DNA of 64,000 bases from Thermoplasmata archaeon UBA61 (GTDB lineage Archaea; Thermoplasmatota; Thermoplasmata; Lutacidiplasmatales; UBA184): positions 284,045-348,044 of the forward strand of contig DASW01000003.1 of NCBI GenBank assembly GCA_002503985.1. The letters run 5' to 3'. The position numbers were made by a program, and so were the translations under genes. Below are positions 1 to 7,361 of the stretch, piece after piece (the stretch's first letter is position 1; the number at the start of each line of letters is the position of its first letter). The notes beneath the pieces are model-generated. The model was not told the DNA's origin. It saw only the letters and a program-made list of their open reading frames with translations, and did not search any database.

Positions 1-79
1 GGTCGTCGAGCGCGAACTTTCCCGGCCGCGCCTTCGGATACGTCTTACCGAGGTGGACGGACGAGATCGCGGACGGCAT
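1..79 (-). CDS. Possible 5' end of a gene cut by the window start
   Basis: An ATG at 79 on the minus strand opens a frame that stays open for 26 codons to the window edge (start MPSAISSVHLGKTY). A GAGGG-like Shine-Dalgarno sequence lies about 5 bases upstream. It sits 54 bases downstream of purP in the same direction, so it could be the next gene of a purP operon. Too little is visible to recognise a family. The reading rests only on the open frame, the start context and the orientation. Confidence 0.35.
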   Translation of the reverse strand, partial: MPSAISSVHLGKTYPKARPGKFALDD

Positions 80-133
80 CGACCCTCTCGGAACTCCGGC
101 AGGACCCTTTCGGAATAGCTCTCTTAGGACGGC

Positions 134-1201
134 TCAGCTCAGGATCTCGGCCAGGCGGTGCTCCGACCGGCCCCGCTCGATCTCCTGGGCGATGCGCTTT
201 CCCGTCGAAAGTCCGGGCTCGAGGAGGTCGGAGTAGGGGCTGCCCGAGATGAACAGGTTCGTGCCCGCGACGATCCGGGTCGAGACCTCGAAGACCTTGA
301 ACTCGAGCCGCTCCGTCATGATCCCCTCGACGCAGAAAGGCCCGACCATCCCCCCGAACAGCTCGATCGACCGCTCGACGATCCGAGCGGCGACGTCGAA
401 CGCGCTCGGGAGCAGCGATTCTCGGAGGATCACCGGGACATTCCCGGTGACGACGAACGTCGGGCGGATCCCGGCCTTCAAGAGCTCCTCCTCGGCCCCG
501 AGCTTGTAGAGCTCGTCGATGTTCGCCTCGTCCCGGCGGTCCATCCCGAGGAGCTCGAGGGAACCGTGGCCGACGCGGTAGCCGCGGTCGGAGAGCGGGG
601 AGTAGAAGAAGTGCATGTAGTAGCGGGTCCCGAGCACGTATTCCTGGATGACGTGCGGTCCGGACGGGGTGAACCCCTCGAGCGCCTCGCGGTTCTTGGC
701 GAGGAAGAACCCCTTGCCGCCCTTCGCGCCGTAATACTTCACGATCACCGGCCCGTCGACCTCGGACGGGTTCTCGTAGCGACGGGGCATCAGTACCCCC
801 GCCGATTCGAGCCACTCCCTCTCCTTCTCCCGGTCGGACTCCCAGGCGAGCACGGCGCGGTTCCCGAAGACGGGGACATCGAGGTCGGCGAACGTCTGGG
901 CCCCCACGTACTCCACGAACGACCCGTGAGGGATCACGATCGCTCCCTCGGCCCGGAGCTTCTCAGCGGCCGACGGGAGGTCCTTCGCGCGGGGGACCGA
1001 GAGGAAGCGGTCCGGCCGCGCGAGGGGGAACGCATCGTAGAACTTCGGGGGCGGACCGACGGAGATGCCGAGGGTCGGGAACCCGACCGCGCGCGCCCCG
1101 TGGAAGATCTGCAGGGACGAGTGCGAGCAGAGCGTGGCAATCGTGGGCGTCCGTTTCTCGAGGGACGCTAGGCGAGACTCGGAAGCGAGGGGAATCCCCA
1201 T
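134..1201 (-). CDS. purP: Formate-dependent phosphoribosylaminoimidazolecarboxamide (AICAR) ligase, PurP
   Basis: Archaeal purine enzyme that uses ATP and formate to formylate AICAR to FAICAR, replacing the folate-dependent PurH transformylase. The 355-residue protein opens with the family N-terminus (IATLCSHSSLQIFHGA, residues 21-36) and has the ATP-grasp core with VKYYGAKGGKGFFLA at about 154-168. The C-terminal part carries FEVSTRIVAGTNLF-type family motifs. The ATG at 1201 is preferred over an upstream in-frame codon because homology begins right after it. It lies 50 bases downstream of the nuclease gene, same strand. Length is normal for PurP. Confidence 0.93.
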   Translation of the reverse strand: MGIPLASESRLASLEKRTPTIATLCSHSSLQIFHGARAVGFPTLGISVGPPPKFYDAFPLARPDRFLSVPRAKDLPSAAEKLRAEGAIVIPHGSFVEYVGAQTFADLDVPVFGNRAVLAWESDREKEREWLESAGVLMPRRYENPSEVDGPVIVKYYGAKGGKGFFLAKNREALEGFTPSGPHVIQEYVLGTRYYMHFFYSPLSDRGYRVGHGSLELLGMDRRDEANIDELYKLGAEEELLKAGIRPTFVVTGNVPVILRESLLPSAFDVAARIVERSIELFGGMVGPFCVEGIMTERLEFKVFEVSTRIVAGTNLFISGSPYSDLLEPGLSTGKRIAQEIERGRSEHRLAEILS

Positions 1202-1251
1202 ACGGGGGAGTACAGGGAAGAAAACATAGCCTTTACGCGAACGAACCCCGA

Positions 1252-2454
1252 CTAGGACTCGGACGGACCGGCCTCGAGCTCCCAGTACCACTTCACCCGA
1301 CGCGAGGCGGTCTCGGCGACCTTGCGGCGGACCTCGGGGTCGACCGTCGGGTCCCGGACGAGCTTACGGACATCCTCGGGGGTCCCGGACGAGACCCGAG
1401 ACGCGAGCCCGGACCGCTCGAGGAGCGGCCGGACGCTGTCGAGGGAGTACTGCCACGCCTCCTCCCGACGCCGCACCGCCACCGTGCGGCTGCCCGGGAC
1501 ACGGTGGACCCCGAGCTCTTCGGCGGCGCGGTGGAGCTCCTCGGCGGTCCGACGGAGCTCGGACTCGAGGCGCCCTTCCTCGGCCCGAAGGGCCTCGAAC
1601 CGGTCGACGAGGCTGCGAAGGCGCTCCCCGTCCGCCGTCGGCACGGCACGGAACTCGGGGCAGCGGTCCTGGAAGTCGCAACGGGCGCAATGGCGGCCTG
1701 GGGCCGGCTCGAACGCCTCCGCACGGATGCCGTCTAGAGCGCTTCCCAGCCGGTCGTGGAGCCCGGCGAGCGCGCCGCGCTCGCGCGGGGCGGTCCGGAG
1801 CGGCGTGAGCGACCTAAGATGGTAGAGCGTCAGGCCCTGAACAGGCTCGGCGTAGTTGCTCTCGACCAGCACCTGGTAGAGGCTCAACTGGTCGGAGTCG
1901 CGGGCGTCGTCGTTCGAAAGGTCGCGCGACGTCTTGTAGTCTACGATCTCGAGGCCCCCGGCGGGCGTCCGGTCGATCCGGTCAATGTAGCCGTGGATCG
2001 GGATGCCGTCCCATCGCGCCTCAAGGTGCTCCTCGACCGCGACCGGTACCGGCCGGTCCCGCACGAGGAACTCATAGTACCGCAGCAGGATCTCCCGGCC
2101 GAGGGCCCGGTACCGGGACTCCTCTTCCGGCGAGGTGTACCCCTCGCTCGACCAGGCCCGCTCGTACGCCGCGAGGAGCTCTTCCGAGCTCATCCACCGC
2201 ACCGGGGTAGGGGTGCTCGAACGGACGTGCCACTCGTCCAGCGTTCGCTGTCGGTCGCTCTCGCCCGCTCGTCGGGCCGAGGGGACCACGAGCGGCGCGA
2301 CCAGCTCCTCGAGGACCGAGTGGATGACCCGACCGAACGTGAAGTAGCCGCGCGGGGCCTCGGGGAGCTTCTCGACATACAGGAAGCGCCAGCGGAGCGG
2401 GCACTCCTGGTACGTACGGAACGACGAGTAGCTCAGCGCGGGGACCGAAGGCAC
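1252..2454 (-). CDS. PD-(D/E)XK nuclease of the RecB/Cas4/AddB type with four-cysteine (probable 4Fe-4S) site
   Basis: A 400-residue predicted DNA nuclease. It starts with LSYSSFRTYQECPLRW, the usual entry motif of RecB-family nucleases with the first cysteine. Then come the histidine of GRVIHSVLEE, the aspartate of HGYIDRID, DYKTS (the D-x-K catalytic motif) and the QLSLYQ motif. A triplet of cysteines follows (CARCDFQDRC), as in Cas4 and AddB where four cysteines bind an iron-sulfur cluster. The C-terminal 130 residues are a charged, probably coiled-coil and DNA-binding extension. GTG at 2454 is chosen because homology begins at once and the frame upstream only shadows the TFB gene. No CRISPR or helicase gene is near, so a repair role is more likely than spacer acquisition (inference). 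Confidence 0.85.
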   Translation of the reverse strand: MPSVPALSYSSFRTYQECPLRWRFLYVEKLPEAPRGYFTFGRVIHSVLEELVAPLVVPSARRAGESDRQRTLDEWHVRSSTPTPVRWMSSEELLAAYERAWSSEGYTSPEEESRYRALGREILLRYYEFLVRDRPVPVAVEEHLEARWDGIPIHGYIDRIDRTPAGGLEIVDYKTSRDLSNDDARDSDQLSLYQVLVESNYAEPVQGLTLYHLRSLTPLRTAPRERGALAGLHDRLGSALDGIRAEAFEPAPGRHCARCDFQDRCPEFRAVPTADGERLRSLVDRFEALRAEEGRLESELRRTAEELHRAAEELGVHRVPGSRTVAVRRREEAWQYSLDSVRPLLERSGLASRVSSGTPEDVRKLVRDPTVDPEVRRKVAETASRRVKWYWELEAGPSES

Positions 2455-2519
2455 GGTGAGCGACCCGCCCACGGGTTCATCTGGTTTCCGGGGGCGTCGC
2501 CCCGGCGCGTCCGGTGCGC

Positions 2520-3626
2520 TTAGTGGCCCGCGGCGGGGGCGCCGAGGGCGGCGTTCTCCCCGGTCGCGCCCGCCTCGCTCGGCAGGGTGCCGCGCGCCTG
2601 CGGGTTGGTCAGGTTCTTCGGGAGCCCGAGGAGCTCGAGGAGCTCCTTGTAGTGGTTGCGGATCGTCACCGGGGTGACGTTCGCGACCGCGGCGATCCGG
2701 TCCTGACTGCGGGGTTCGCCCATCAGGTTGGACGCGATGTAGATGATCGTCGCGAGGATCCCGTTCGGCAGCACTCCGCTCGTGGAGTAGACCTGCTCGA
2801 CCTGCTCGAGGAGCGAGAGGACCTTCTGCCGGACCTCCTTCGAGAGGTTCAGGTCCTGCGTGAACCGAACGAGGTAGTCGCGCGGCTCGACGGGCTTGAG
2901 CCCCAGCTTGAGCTCTCGGGCGAGCAGCGTGTAGGCACGACCGACCTCGATCTTGGTCGCCTTCGAGTGGGCGATGATCTCCTTCATCGTCCGCGGGACG
3001 TGGCACTGGCGGCACGCCGCGTAGACGCTCGCCGCGACCAGCGCGACGATCTTCTTCCCACGGGTCGCCTTGTGTTCGAGGGCCCGACGGTAGATGTACG
3101 TCGCCGACTCCTTGACCTCCCGCGAGAGGCCGAGGACCCCGGCGAGCCGGTTCAGCTCGCCCAGCGCCACCACGAGGTTCCTCTGGTGGGTGCGGGCGGC
3201 GCGGAGCCGGTGGTTGAGCTTCCTAAGGTGGTAGAACTTCAGCGAGGTGTTCCGGGAGAGCGAGTTCCCCTGGAAGTCGCGCGTCGGGACGCCGATCTCG
3301 CTGAACAGGCCCTTATCGGGCATGAGAGGGGAGATGACGGGGCCCCAGCCGCGCGCCTCTCGGCCCGTGTCCTCCTTCGAGCCGCGCTGGCCACGGTCGC
3401 TCACGAGGGCGCTCTGGTCGACCACGAGCCCGCAGTCGGCGCAGACGATCTCCCCGCGGATCTCGTCCCGGATCAAGTGGGAAGAGCCGCAGTTGGGGCA
3501 AACCTCGGCCACGGCGGGAGCCTGAGGAGCGACGGCCCGGACCTCGGAAGGGAGGGACCGGCCGGGAACCTTCACGTTAGTCGAACGCGGATGCCGCCCA
3601 GAGGGTGCGGGAGAGCTGGTCTTCAT
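2520..3626 (-). CDS. tfb: Transcription initiation factor IIB (TFB)
   Basis: Archaeal TFB recruits RNA polymerase to the TBP-TATA complex. The protein has an N-terminal zinc ribbon (CPNC...CADC at about residues 43-65), a B-finger/linker region, and two cyclin-like repeats, including KKIVALVAASVYAACR and NGILATIIYIASNLMG, with a final HTH-like NVTPVTIRNHYKELL. ATG 3626 is chosen over ATG 3638 because the TATA box at 3657-3664 predicts initiation near 3634, downstream of the first ATG. The promoter region also carries a tandem 9-bp repeat. The first 35 residues before the ribbon are an unusual basic, proline-rich extension. Confidence 0.96.
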   Translation of the reverse strand: MKTSSPAPSGRHPRSTNVKVPGRSLPSEVRAVAPQAPAVAEVCPNCGSSHLIRDEIRGEIVCADCGLVVDQSALVSDRGQRGSKEDTGREARGWGPVISPLMPDKGLFSEIGVPTRDFQGNSLSRNTSLKFYHLRKLNHRLRAARTHQRNLVVALGELNRLAGVLGLSREVKESATYIYRRALEHKATRGKKIVALVAASVYAACRQCHVPRTMKEIIAHSKATKIEVGRAYTLLARELKLGLKPVEPRDYLVRFTQDLNLSKEVRQKVLSLLEQVEQVYSTSGVLPNGILATIIYIASNLMGEPRSQDRIAAVANVTPVTIRNHYKELLELLGLPKNLTNPQARGTLPSEAGATGENAALGAPAAGH

Positions 3627-3656
3627 AGCTTGTAGCATTCCCCAAATAAGGGCTCC

Positions 3657-3664
3657 TATTTATA
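3657..3664 (-). promoter_or_regulatory. TATA box of the TFB gene
   Basis: The minus strand reads TATAAATA, a near-consensus archaeal TATA box. Its centre is about 22 bp from ATG 3638 and 34 bp from ATG 3626. Since archaeal initiation usually falls about 26 bp from the centre, it favours the second ATG with a leader of about 8 bases. Confidence 0.75.
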
Positions 3665-3691
3665 GGTTCGTTCGTTCCATGTAACGATTGT

Positions 3692-3727
3692 ATGCTACAC
3701 ATGCTACACCATGCGCCGGCGTAGCAT
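3692..3727. promoter_or_regulatory. Candidate operator upstream of TFB: tandem and inverted ATGCTAC repeats
   Basis: ATGCTACAC occurs twice head to tail (3692-3700 and 3701-3709). An inverted copy, GTAGCAT, lies at 3721-3727. The cluster sits between the TrmB-like stop (3734) and the TFB TATA box, 28-70 bp upstream of the box, where an activator or repressor could bind. The repeats are seen directly; the regulatory role is inference. Confidence 0.5.
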
Positions 3728-3733
3728 GCCGTT

Positions 3734-5008
3734 TCAGGCAGGGGTCGCCGTGAAAACGCAGCCGCGGCTCGCGTGCTTGGTCGGGTCCGGCTTCGAGACC
3801 TCCCAGCGCTGGCCCAACCGGGTCTCGAGGACGGTCCGAAGGAGCTGGGAGCACATCACCCGACCGATCTCGGGCGAGTCGCCGGTGCAGGCGAAGCATC
3901 CCGTGACGCGGAGCGTGAGGGGACGTTCGCGGACGGTGGCGAGGTGCCCCATCGTGTGCGTCTCGTAGTACAGCCCGAGGGCGCGGGCGACCTCCTCGGG
4001 AGTACGGCCCTCGATCTGACCCGCGATCTCGCGGCCGAGCTGCCGAGCGATCGTCTCGATCAGCTCCGGGAGGTGGAGCTGGAACTCTCGGACCCCGGAC
4101 GCCCGCATGCCGAGCTTCGCGACGTCCTTCAGCCGTTGAAACGGTACGGACTCCTTGCCGGAGACCACGGGAAGCACCGCCTCGGGGGGGTTCTCGAGCT
4201 CGACGAAGCGAGCCTCCGCCCGTGTGGCGGGCGTCCACATGCGGCGGTGGTAGTCCCGTGCGAGTCGGATGAACATCGGGGCGGACGACCAGAGGGCCAC
4301 CTGCTCCTCCCCCGACCGGCCGAGCCCGTCCTCGCTCGAGACGTACACGAGAGATCCGACCCGGTCGATCACTACGGCTCGGTTGGCCACCGGGTTGCTC
4401 GAATGGCGAAGCTCGGAGAAGCCGGAGAAATGCTTCGCCTCGACGAGGTTCTGGGAATCGACCTCCGCGACGACGCGCACCTTCACGCCCCGGCTGCTCG
4501 CCTCTCGGAACGCGCGGTCGAGCCCGAGGTCAACGAACCGGGAGAGCGTGCGCTCGCTCGCGCTCACGAGGATCTCGCGGTCGGCGGCCCCGATGCGCTT
4601 GAGCAGGAACCGGCGGATCGCCTCCGTCCCCTCGAGGACCGCGAATTTGCGCGGGTCGCGCTCGTCGAACTCGTCCCGACCCTCGGCCCACTCGGCCAGG
4701 ATCCGGTCCCGGTCCTTCTCGAGCTGCTGGAGCCGGTCGGACGCTCGGTGGATGCACCGGTCGACGAGGTCGTCCGGAGAGAGCGCCTCGAACCGCTGGG
4801 GACGACTCCCGGTCGCCCGAAGGAGCCCCTCCGCGCTGAGCTGCTTGATGAACCGATAGGCCTCGACTCGGTTCACGGCCGAGATGCGGGCGAGCTCGCT
4901 CGCCGTCATCGCCCCGCCGCGGCACGCGGCGAGGTAGACGCGGGCGCCCTTCTCCGGAACCCCGTGCTGGGAGAGGAGCTCGAGGAGGCCCGACTTCGGC
5001 GCTGCCAC
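3734..5008 (-). CDS. TrmB-family transcriptional regulator with a cysteine-rich V4R-like C-terminal domain
   Basis: A 424-residue protein. Residues about 8-75 form a winged helix typical of TrmB (GVPEKGARVYLAAC...TASELARISAVNRVEAYRFIKQL...GLL), followed by a coiled coil (about 85-115) and a phospholipase-D-like effector domain around 120-260, as in TrmB-type sugar regulators. The last 60 residues (GCFACTGD...MCSQLLRTVL...ASRGCVF) carry four cysteines and resemble the V4R small-ligand or metal-binding domain; this part is less certain. The GTG start at 5008 lies 26 bp from the centre of a TATA box, so the transcript should be leaderless. It lies just upstream of TFB on the same strand. The effector is not predictable from sequence. 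Confidence 0.78.
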   Translation of the reverse strand: MAAPKSGLLELLSQHGVPEKGARVYLAACRGGAMTASELARISAVNRVEAYRFIKQLSAEGLLRATGSRPQRFEALSPDDLVDRCIHRASDRLQQLEKDRDRILAEWAEGRDEFDERDPRKFAVLEGTEAIRRFLLKRIGAADREILVSASERTLSRFVDLGLDRAFREASSRGVKVRVVAEVDSQNLVEAKHFSGFSELRHSSNPVANRAVVIDRVGSLVYVSSEDGLGRSGEEQVALWSSAPMFIRLARDYHRRMWTPATRAEARFVELENPPEAVLPVVSGKESVPFQRLKDVAKLGMRASGVREFQLHLPELIETIARQLGREIAGQIEGRTPEEVARALGLYYETHTMGHLATVRERPLTLRVTGCFACTGDSPEIGRVMCSQLLRTVLETRLGQRWEVSKPDPTKHASRGCVFTATPA

Positions 5009-5030
5009 GGGAGAAGGAGGCGGCCCCCCG

Positions 5031-5038
5031 ATAAAAGG
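5031..5038 (-). promoter_or_regulatory. TATA-like box for the TrmB-family gene
   Basis: The minus strand reads CCTTTTAT, an A/T island in GC-rich DNA centred 26 bp from the GTG at 5008. This supports that GTG as the start of a leaderless message. Confidence 0.6.
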
Positions 5039-5082
5039 TCGAAGGTGGCGGAGGTCCGGGCCCTCTCGAGGGAACGAGAGGA

Positions 5083-5739
5083 TCAGAGCGCGGCCTGGAA
5101 GTCGTCGATGGTCAGCGGGTACTCAAGCTCGGCTACGCCGGCGCGGGCCTTCAAGATCTCGCGAGCGAGCAGCCAATAGACGGTCGCGAGGGCCACCCGG
5201 CCCTTGTTGTTCGCGGGGATCACGAAATCGACGTCCCGGGTCTCGTTGTTGACGTCACACAAACCGACGACGGGAATCCCGATGGAGACCGCTTCGCTGA
5301 GGGCCTGCTGGTCGGTCGCCGGGTCGGTGACGATGAGCACCTTCGGCTCGAAGTACTCCTCGAGGTTGGGGTTGGTGAGGCAGCCGGGCACGAACCGCTC
5401 GGCGAAGGAGACCGCTCCGAGGGTCTTCGCGAAGATCCGTACCGGCTTCTGGCCGTACTGCCGCTGCGACACCACCAGGATCCGCTCGGGCGGGAAGCGC
5501 GAGAGGAACTTCGCCCCGAGGCGGATCCGCCGGTCGGTCTCGCGGACGTCCAGGACATGGAGCCCGTCGAATCGGACCTTGAAGACGAACCGGCGCATCG
5601 AGGCCGACTTCTGCTGCGTCCCGATGTGGACGCCCGAGGTGAGGTACGTGTCCTCGGGGATGAGGAGCTCGCCGGGCTGGATGTCCTGGCCGTCGCTCGC
5701 CGTCATGGGCTCCTGGATCAGGGTCTCGTCGTCGGGCAT
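5083..5739 (-). CDS. rps2: 30S ribosomal protein S2
   Basis: Small-subunit ribosomal protein. The 218-residue product has the S2 signatures YLTSGVHIGTQQKSASM near the N-terminus, VDFVIPANNKGRVALATVYWLLAREIL near the C-terminus, and the internal DP..DQQALSEAVSIGIPVVGLCD strand. ATG 5739 is chosen because it follows the enolase stop by only four bases; the upstream in-frame ATG would lie inside the enolase gene. Enolase followed by S2 is a known archaeal gene pairing, and the tight spacing suggests one transcript with the epimerase and enolase. Confidence 0.96.
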   Translation of the reverse strand: MPDDETLIQEPMTASDGQDIQPGELLIPEDTYLTSGVHIGTQQKSASMRRFVFKVRFDGLHVLDVRETDRRIRLGAKFLSRFPPERILVVSQRQYGQKPVRIFAKTLGAVSFAERFVPGCLTNPNLEEYFEPKVLIVTDPATDQQALSEAVSIGIPVVGLCDVNNETRDVDFVIPANNKGRVALATVYWLLAREILKARAGVAELEYPLTIDDFQAAL

Positions 5740-5743
5740 CTCG

Positions 5744-6958
5744 TCAGGTTCCGGTGGCGCGGCCGAGCCGCAGGAGTTCATTTAGCTTTGCCACCCGCTC
5801 TCCGCCGAGAATTCCGCACTTCAACCCCCGTGCGCCGGTCCCGAGGGCCACGTGGGCGAGCCATCCTTCGGGCACCTCGCCGGACCGGTGCGAGGTCACG
5901 GTCGACAGCCCCTGGCTCCTCGCGAGGTCGACGGTCGCGAACGTGTCGGTGAGCGTACCGACCTGGTTGACCTTGATGAGGATGGAGTTGGTCGACCTCC
6001 GCTCGAGTCCCATGCGCAATCGGTGCTCGTTCGTCACGAAGATGTCGTCCCCAATCACCAGGGTCCGGCCGCCGACCGCCTTCGTGAGCGCGGCGAACGC
6101 GTCGAACGCCTCCTGGTCGAAGGGGTCCTCCACGAACCGCAGGTCGAAACGGTCGACGAGCTTGGAGACGAACCCGACCTGGCCCTCGGTGTCGAGGGTC
6201 TGCTCGCGATAGCGGTACTTTCCCTTCTCGAAGAACTCGCTCGCGGCGAGGTCGATCCCCGGACGAACCTCGAGGTGAAGCTCATCGCGTGCCTTCGCGC
6301 AGGCGTCCGTGAGGATCTCGAGCGCCTCGAGGTTCGAGACTCCCGCGACCCACCCACCCTCGTCGCCCCGACCCAGGGCGGTCTTGGGGAGCCGCCGGTG
6401 CAGTTCTTCGCCGACGAGCCCATGGACCCGCACGGCCGCACGGATGGAATCCTCGGGCCGGGCGCAGTCGGCGAACGCGATGAACTCCTGGATGTCCGGG
6501 CCTCCGATCGCGTGCCGACCGCCGTTCAAGCAGTTCCCTGCAATCGCGGGGAACGAGCGACCATCCACGCCCGGCCGGGCGAGGACCTTCCAGAGGGGCC
6601 GACCCGTCTCCTCGGCGGTGGCCATCGCGGCCGCGATGGACACCGCGGTCGCCGTGTTCCCCCCGATGGATGAGAAATCCGAGGTCCCATCGACCTCGTG
6701 AATCGCTGCGTCCACCGCGCGCTGGTCGGAAGCGTCCAGTCCGATGAGGCGGGGCCCGACTCGCGCCCGGAACGTGGCGAGCGCCTCGGGAACCCCGCCC
6801 TTCGGGAACGCCATGACCTCGTGCACGCCCGTGCTCGCACCGCTCGGTGCCCCGGCACGGCTCCGCGCGCCGGAGGCGAGGGCGATGCTCGCTTCGACCG
6901 TGAGCCTACCTCGGCTGTCGTAGATCCCGAAAAGGTCCGCGGAGGTGATCCGGCTCAT
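5744..6958 (-). CDS. eno: Enolase (phosphopyruvate hydratase)
   Basis: Interconverts 2-phosphoglycerate and phosphoenolpyruvate in lower glycolysis/gluconeogenesis. The 404-residue protein shows YDSRGRLTVEA and GAPSGASTG (substrate loop) at the N-terminus, GGRHAIGGPDIQEF, GDEGGW, FVEDPFDQE and GDDIF (metal ligands), LIKVNQVGT (catalytic lysine) and TSHRSGE. All expected catalytic residues are visible. Its ATG overlaps the epimerase stop in an ATGA arrangement, so the two are translationally coupled. Slightly shorter than bacterial enolases, as in other archaea. Confidence 0.97.
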   Translation of the reverse strand: MSRITSADLFGIYDSRGRLTVEASIALASGARSRAGAPSGASTGVHEVMAFPKGGVPEALATFRARVGPRLIGLDASDQRAVDAAIHEVDGTSDFSSIGGNTATAVSIAAAMATAEETGRPLWKVLARPGVDGRSFPAIAGNCLNGGRHAIGGPDIQEFIAFADCARPEDSIRAAVRVHGLVGEELHRRLPKTALGRGDEGGWVAGVSNLEALEILTDACAKARDELHLEVRPGIDLAASEFFEKGKYRYREQTLDTEGQVGFVSKLVDRFDLRFVEDPFDQEAFDAFAALTKAVGGRTLVIGDDIFVTNEHRLRMGLERRSTNSILIKVNQVGTLTDTFATVDLARSQGLSTVTSHRSGEVPEGWLAHVALGTGARGLKCGILGGERVAKLNELLRLGRATGT

Positions 6959-7353
6959 GGGGCCTCCTCCACGAACTCGACCAGGACTCCGCCGAACGCC
7001 GAAGGATGAGCGAACCCGATCCGACGACCCCGAGCCCCGGGGCGACCGTGCGGGTCGATCACCCGGCCCCCTCGGGTCACGACGGTCGCGAGGGCTGCGT
7101 CGACGTTCGGGACCGAGAACGCGATGTGGTGGACCCCGCCGCCTCGGGTGGCGAGGAACTTCGAGACCGGGGACTTCGGCCCGGTCGGTTCGACGAGCTC
7201 CACATGGGTCTCCCCCGCGGCCAAGAACGCGACGACCACCCCGCCTCCCGGAACCTCCTCGGGAGGCGACGTGGGCTGGCCGAGGATGGGTCCCCAGTGC
7301 TGGAGCGCTCCCGAGATGTTCGCGACGACGACTCCTACGTGATCGAGCTTCAT
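6955..7353 (-). CDS. mce: Methylmalonyl-CoA epimerase
   Basis: Interconverts (R)- and (S)-methylmalonyl-CoA, linking propionyl-CoA carboxylation or transcarboxylation to the B12-dependent mutase. The 132-residue protein is a vicinal-oxygen-chelate fold enzyme, with MKLDHVGVVV at the start (first metal histidine), THVELVEP, GGGVHHIAF (histidine ligand) and a final VLVEFVE glutamate. ATG 7353 is used because homology starts exactly there. It begins 8 bases after the mutase stop, consistent with a mutase-epimerase operon continuing into enolase and rps2. Confidence 0.93.
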   Translation of the reverse strand: MKLDHVGVVVANISGALQHWGPILGQPTSPPEEVPGGGVVVAFLAAGETHVELVEPTGPKSPVSKFLATRGGGVHHIAFSVPNVDAALATVVTRGGRVIDPHGRPGARGRRIGFAHPSAFGGVLVEFVEEAP

Positions 7354-7361
7354 GGTTCCTC

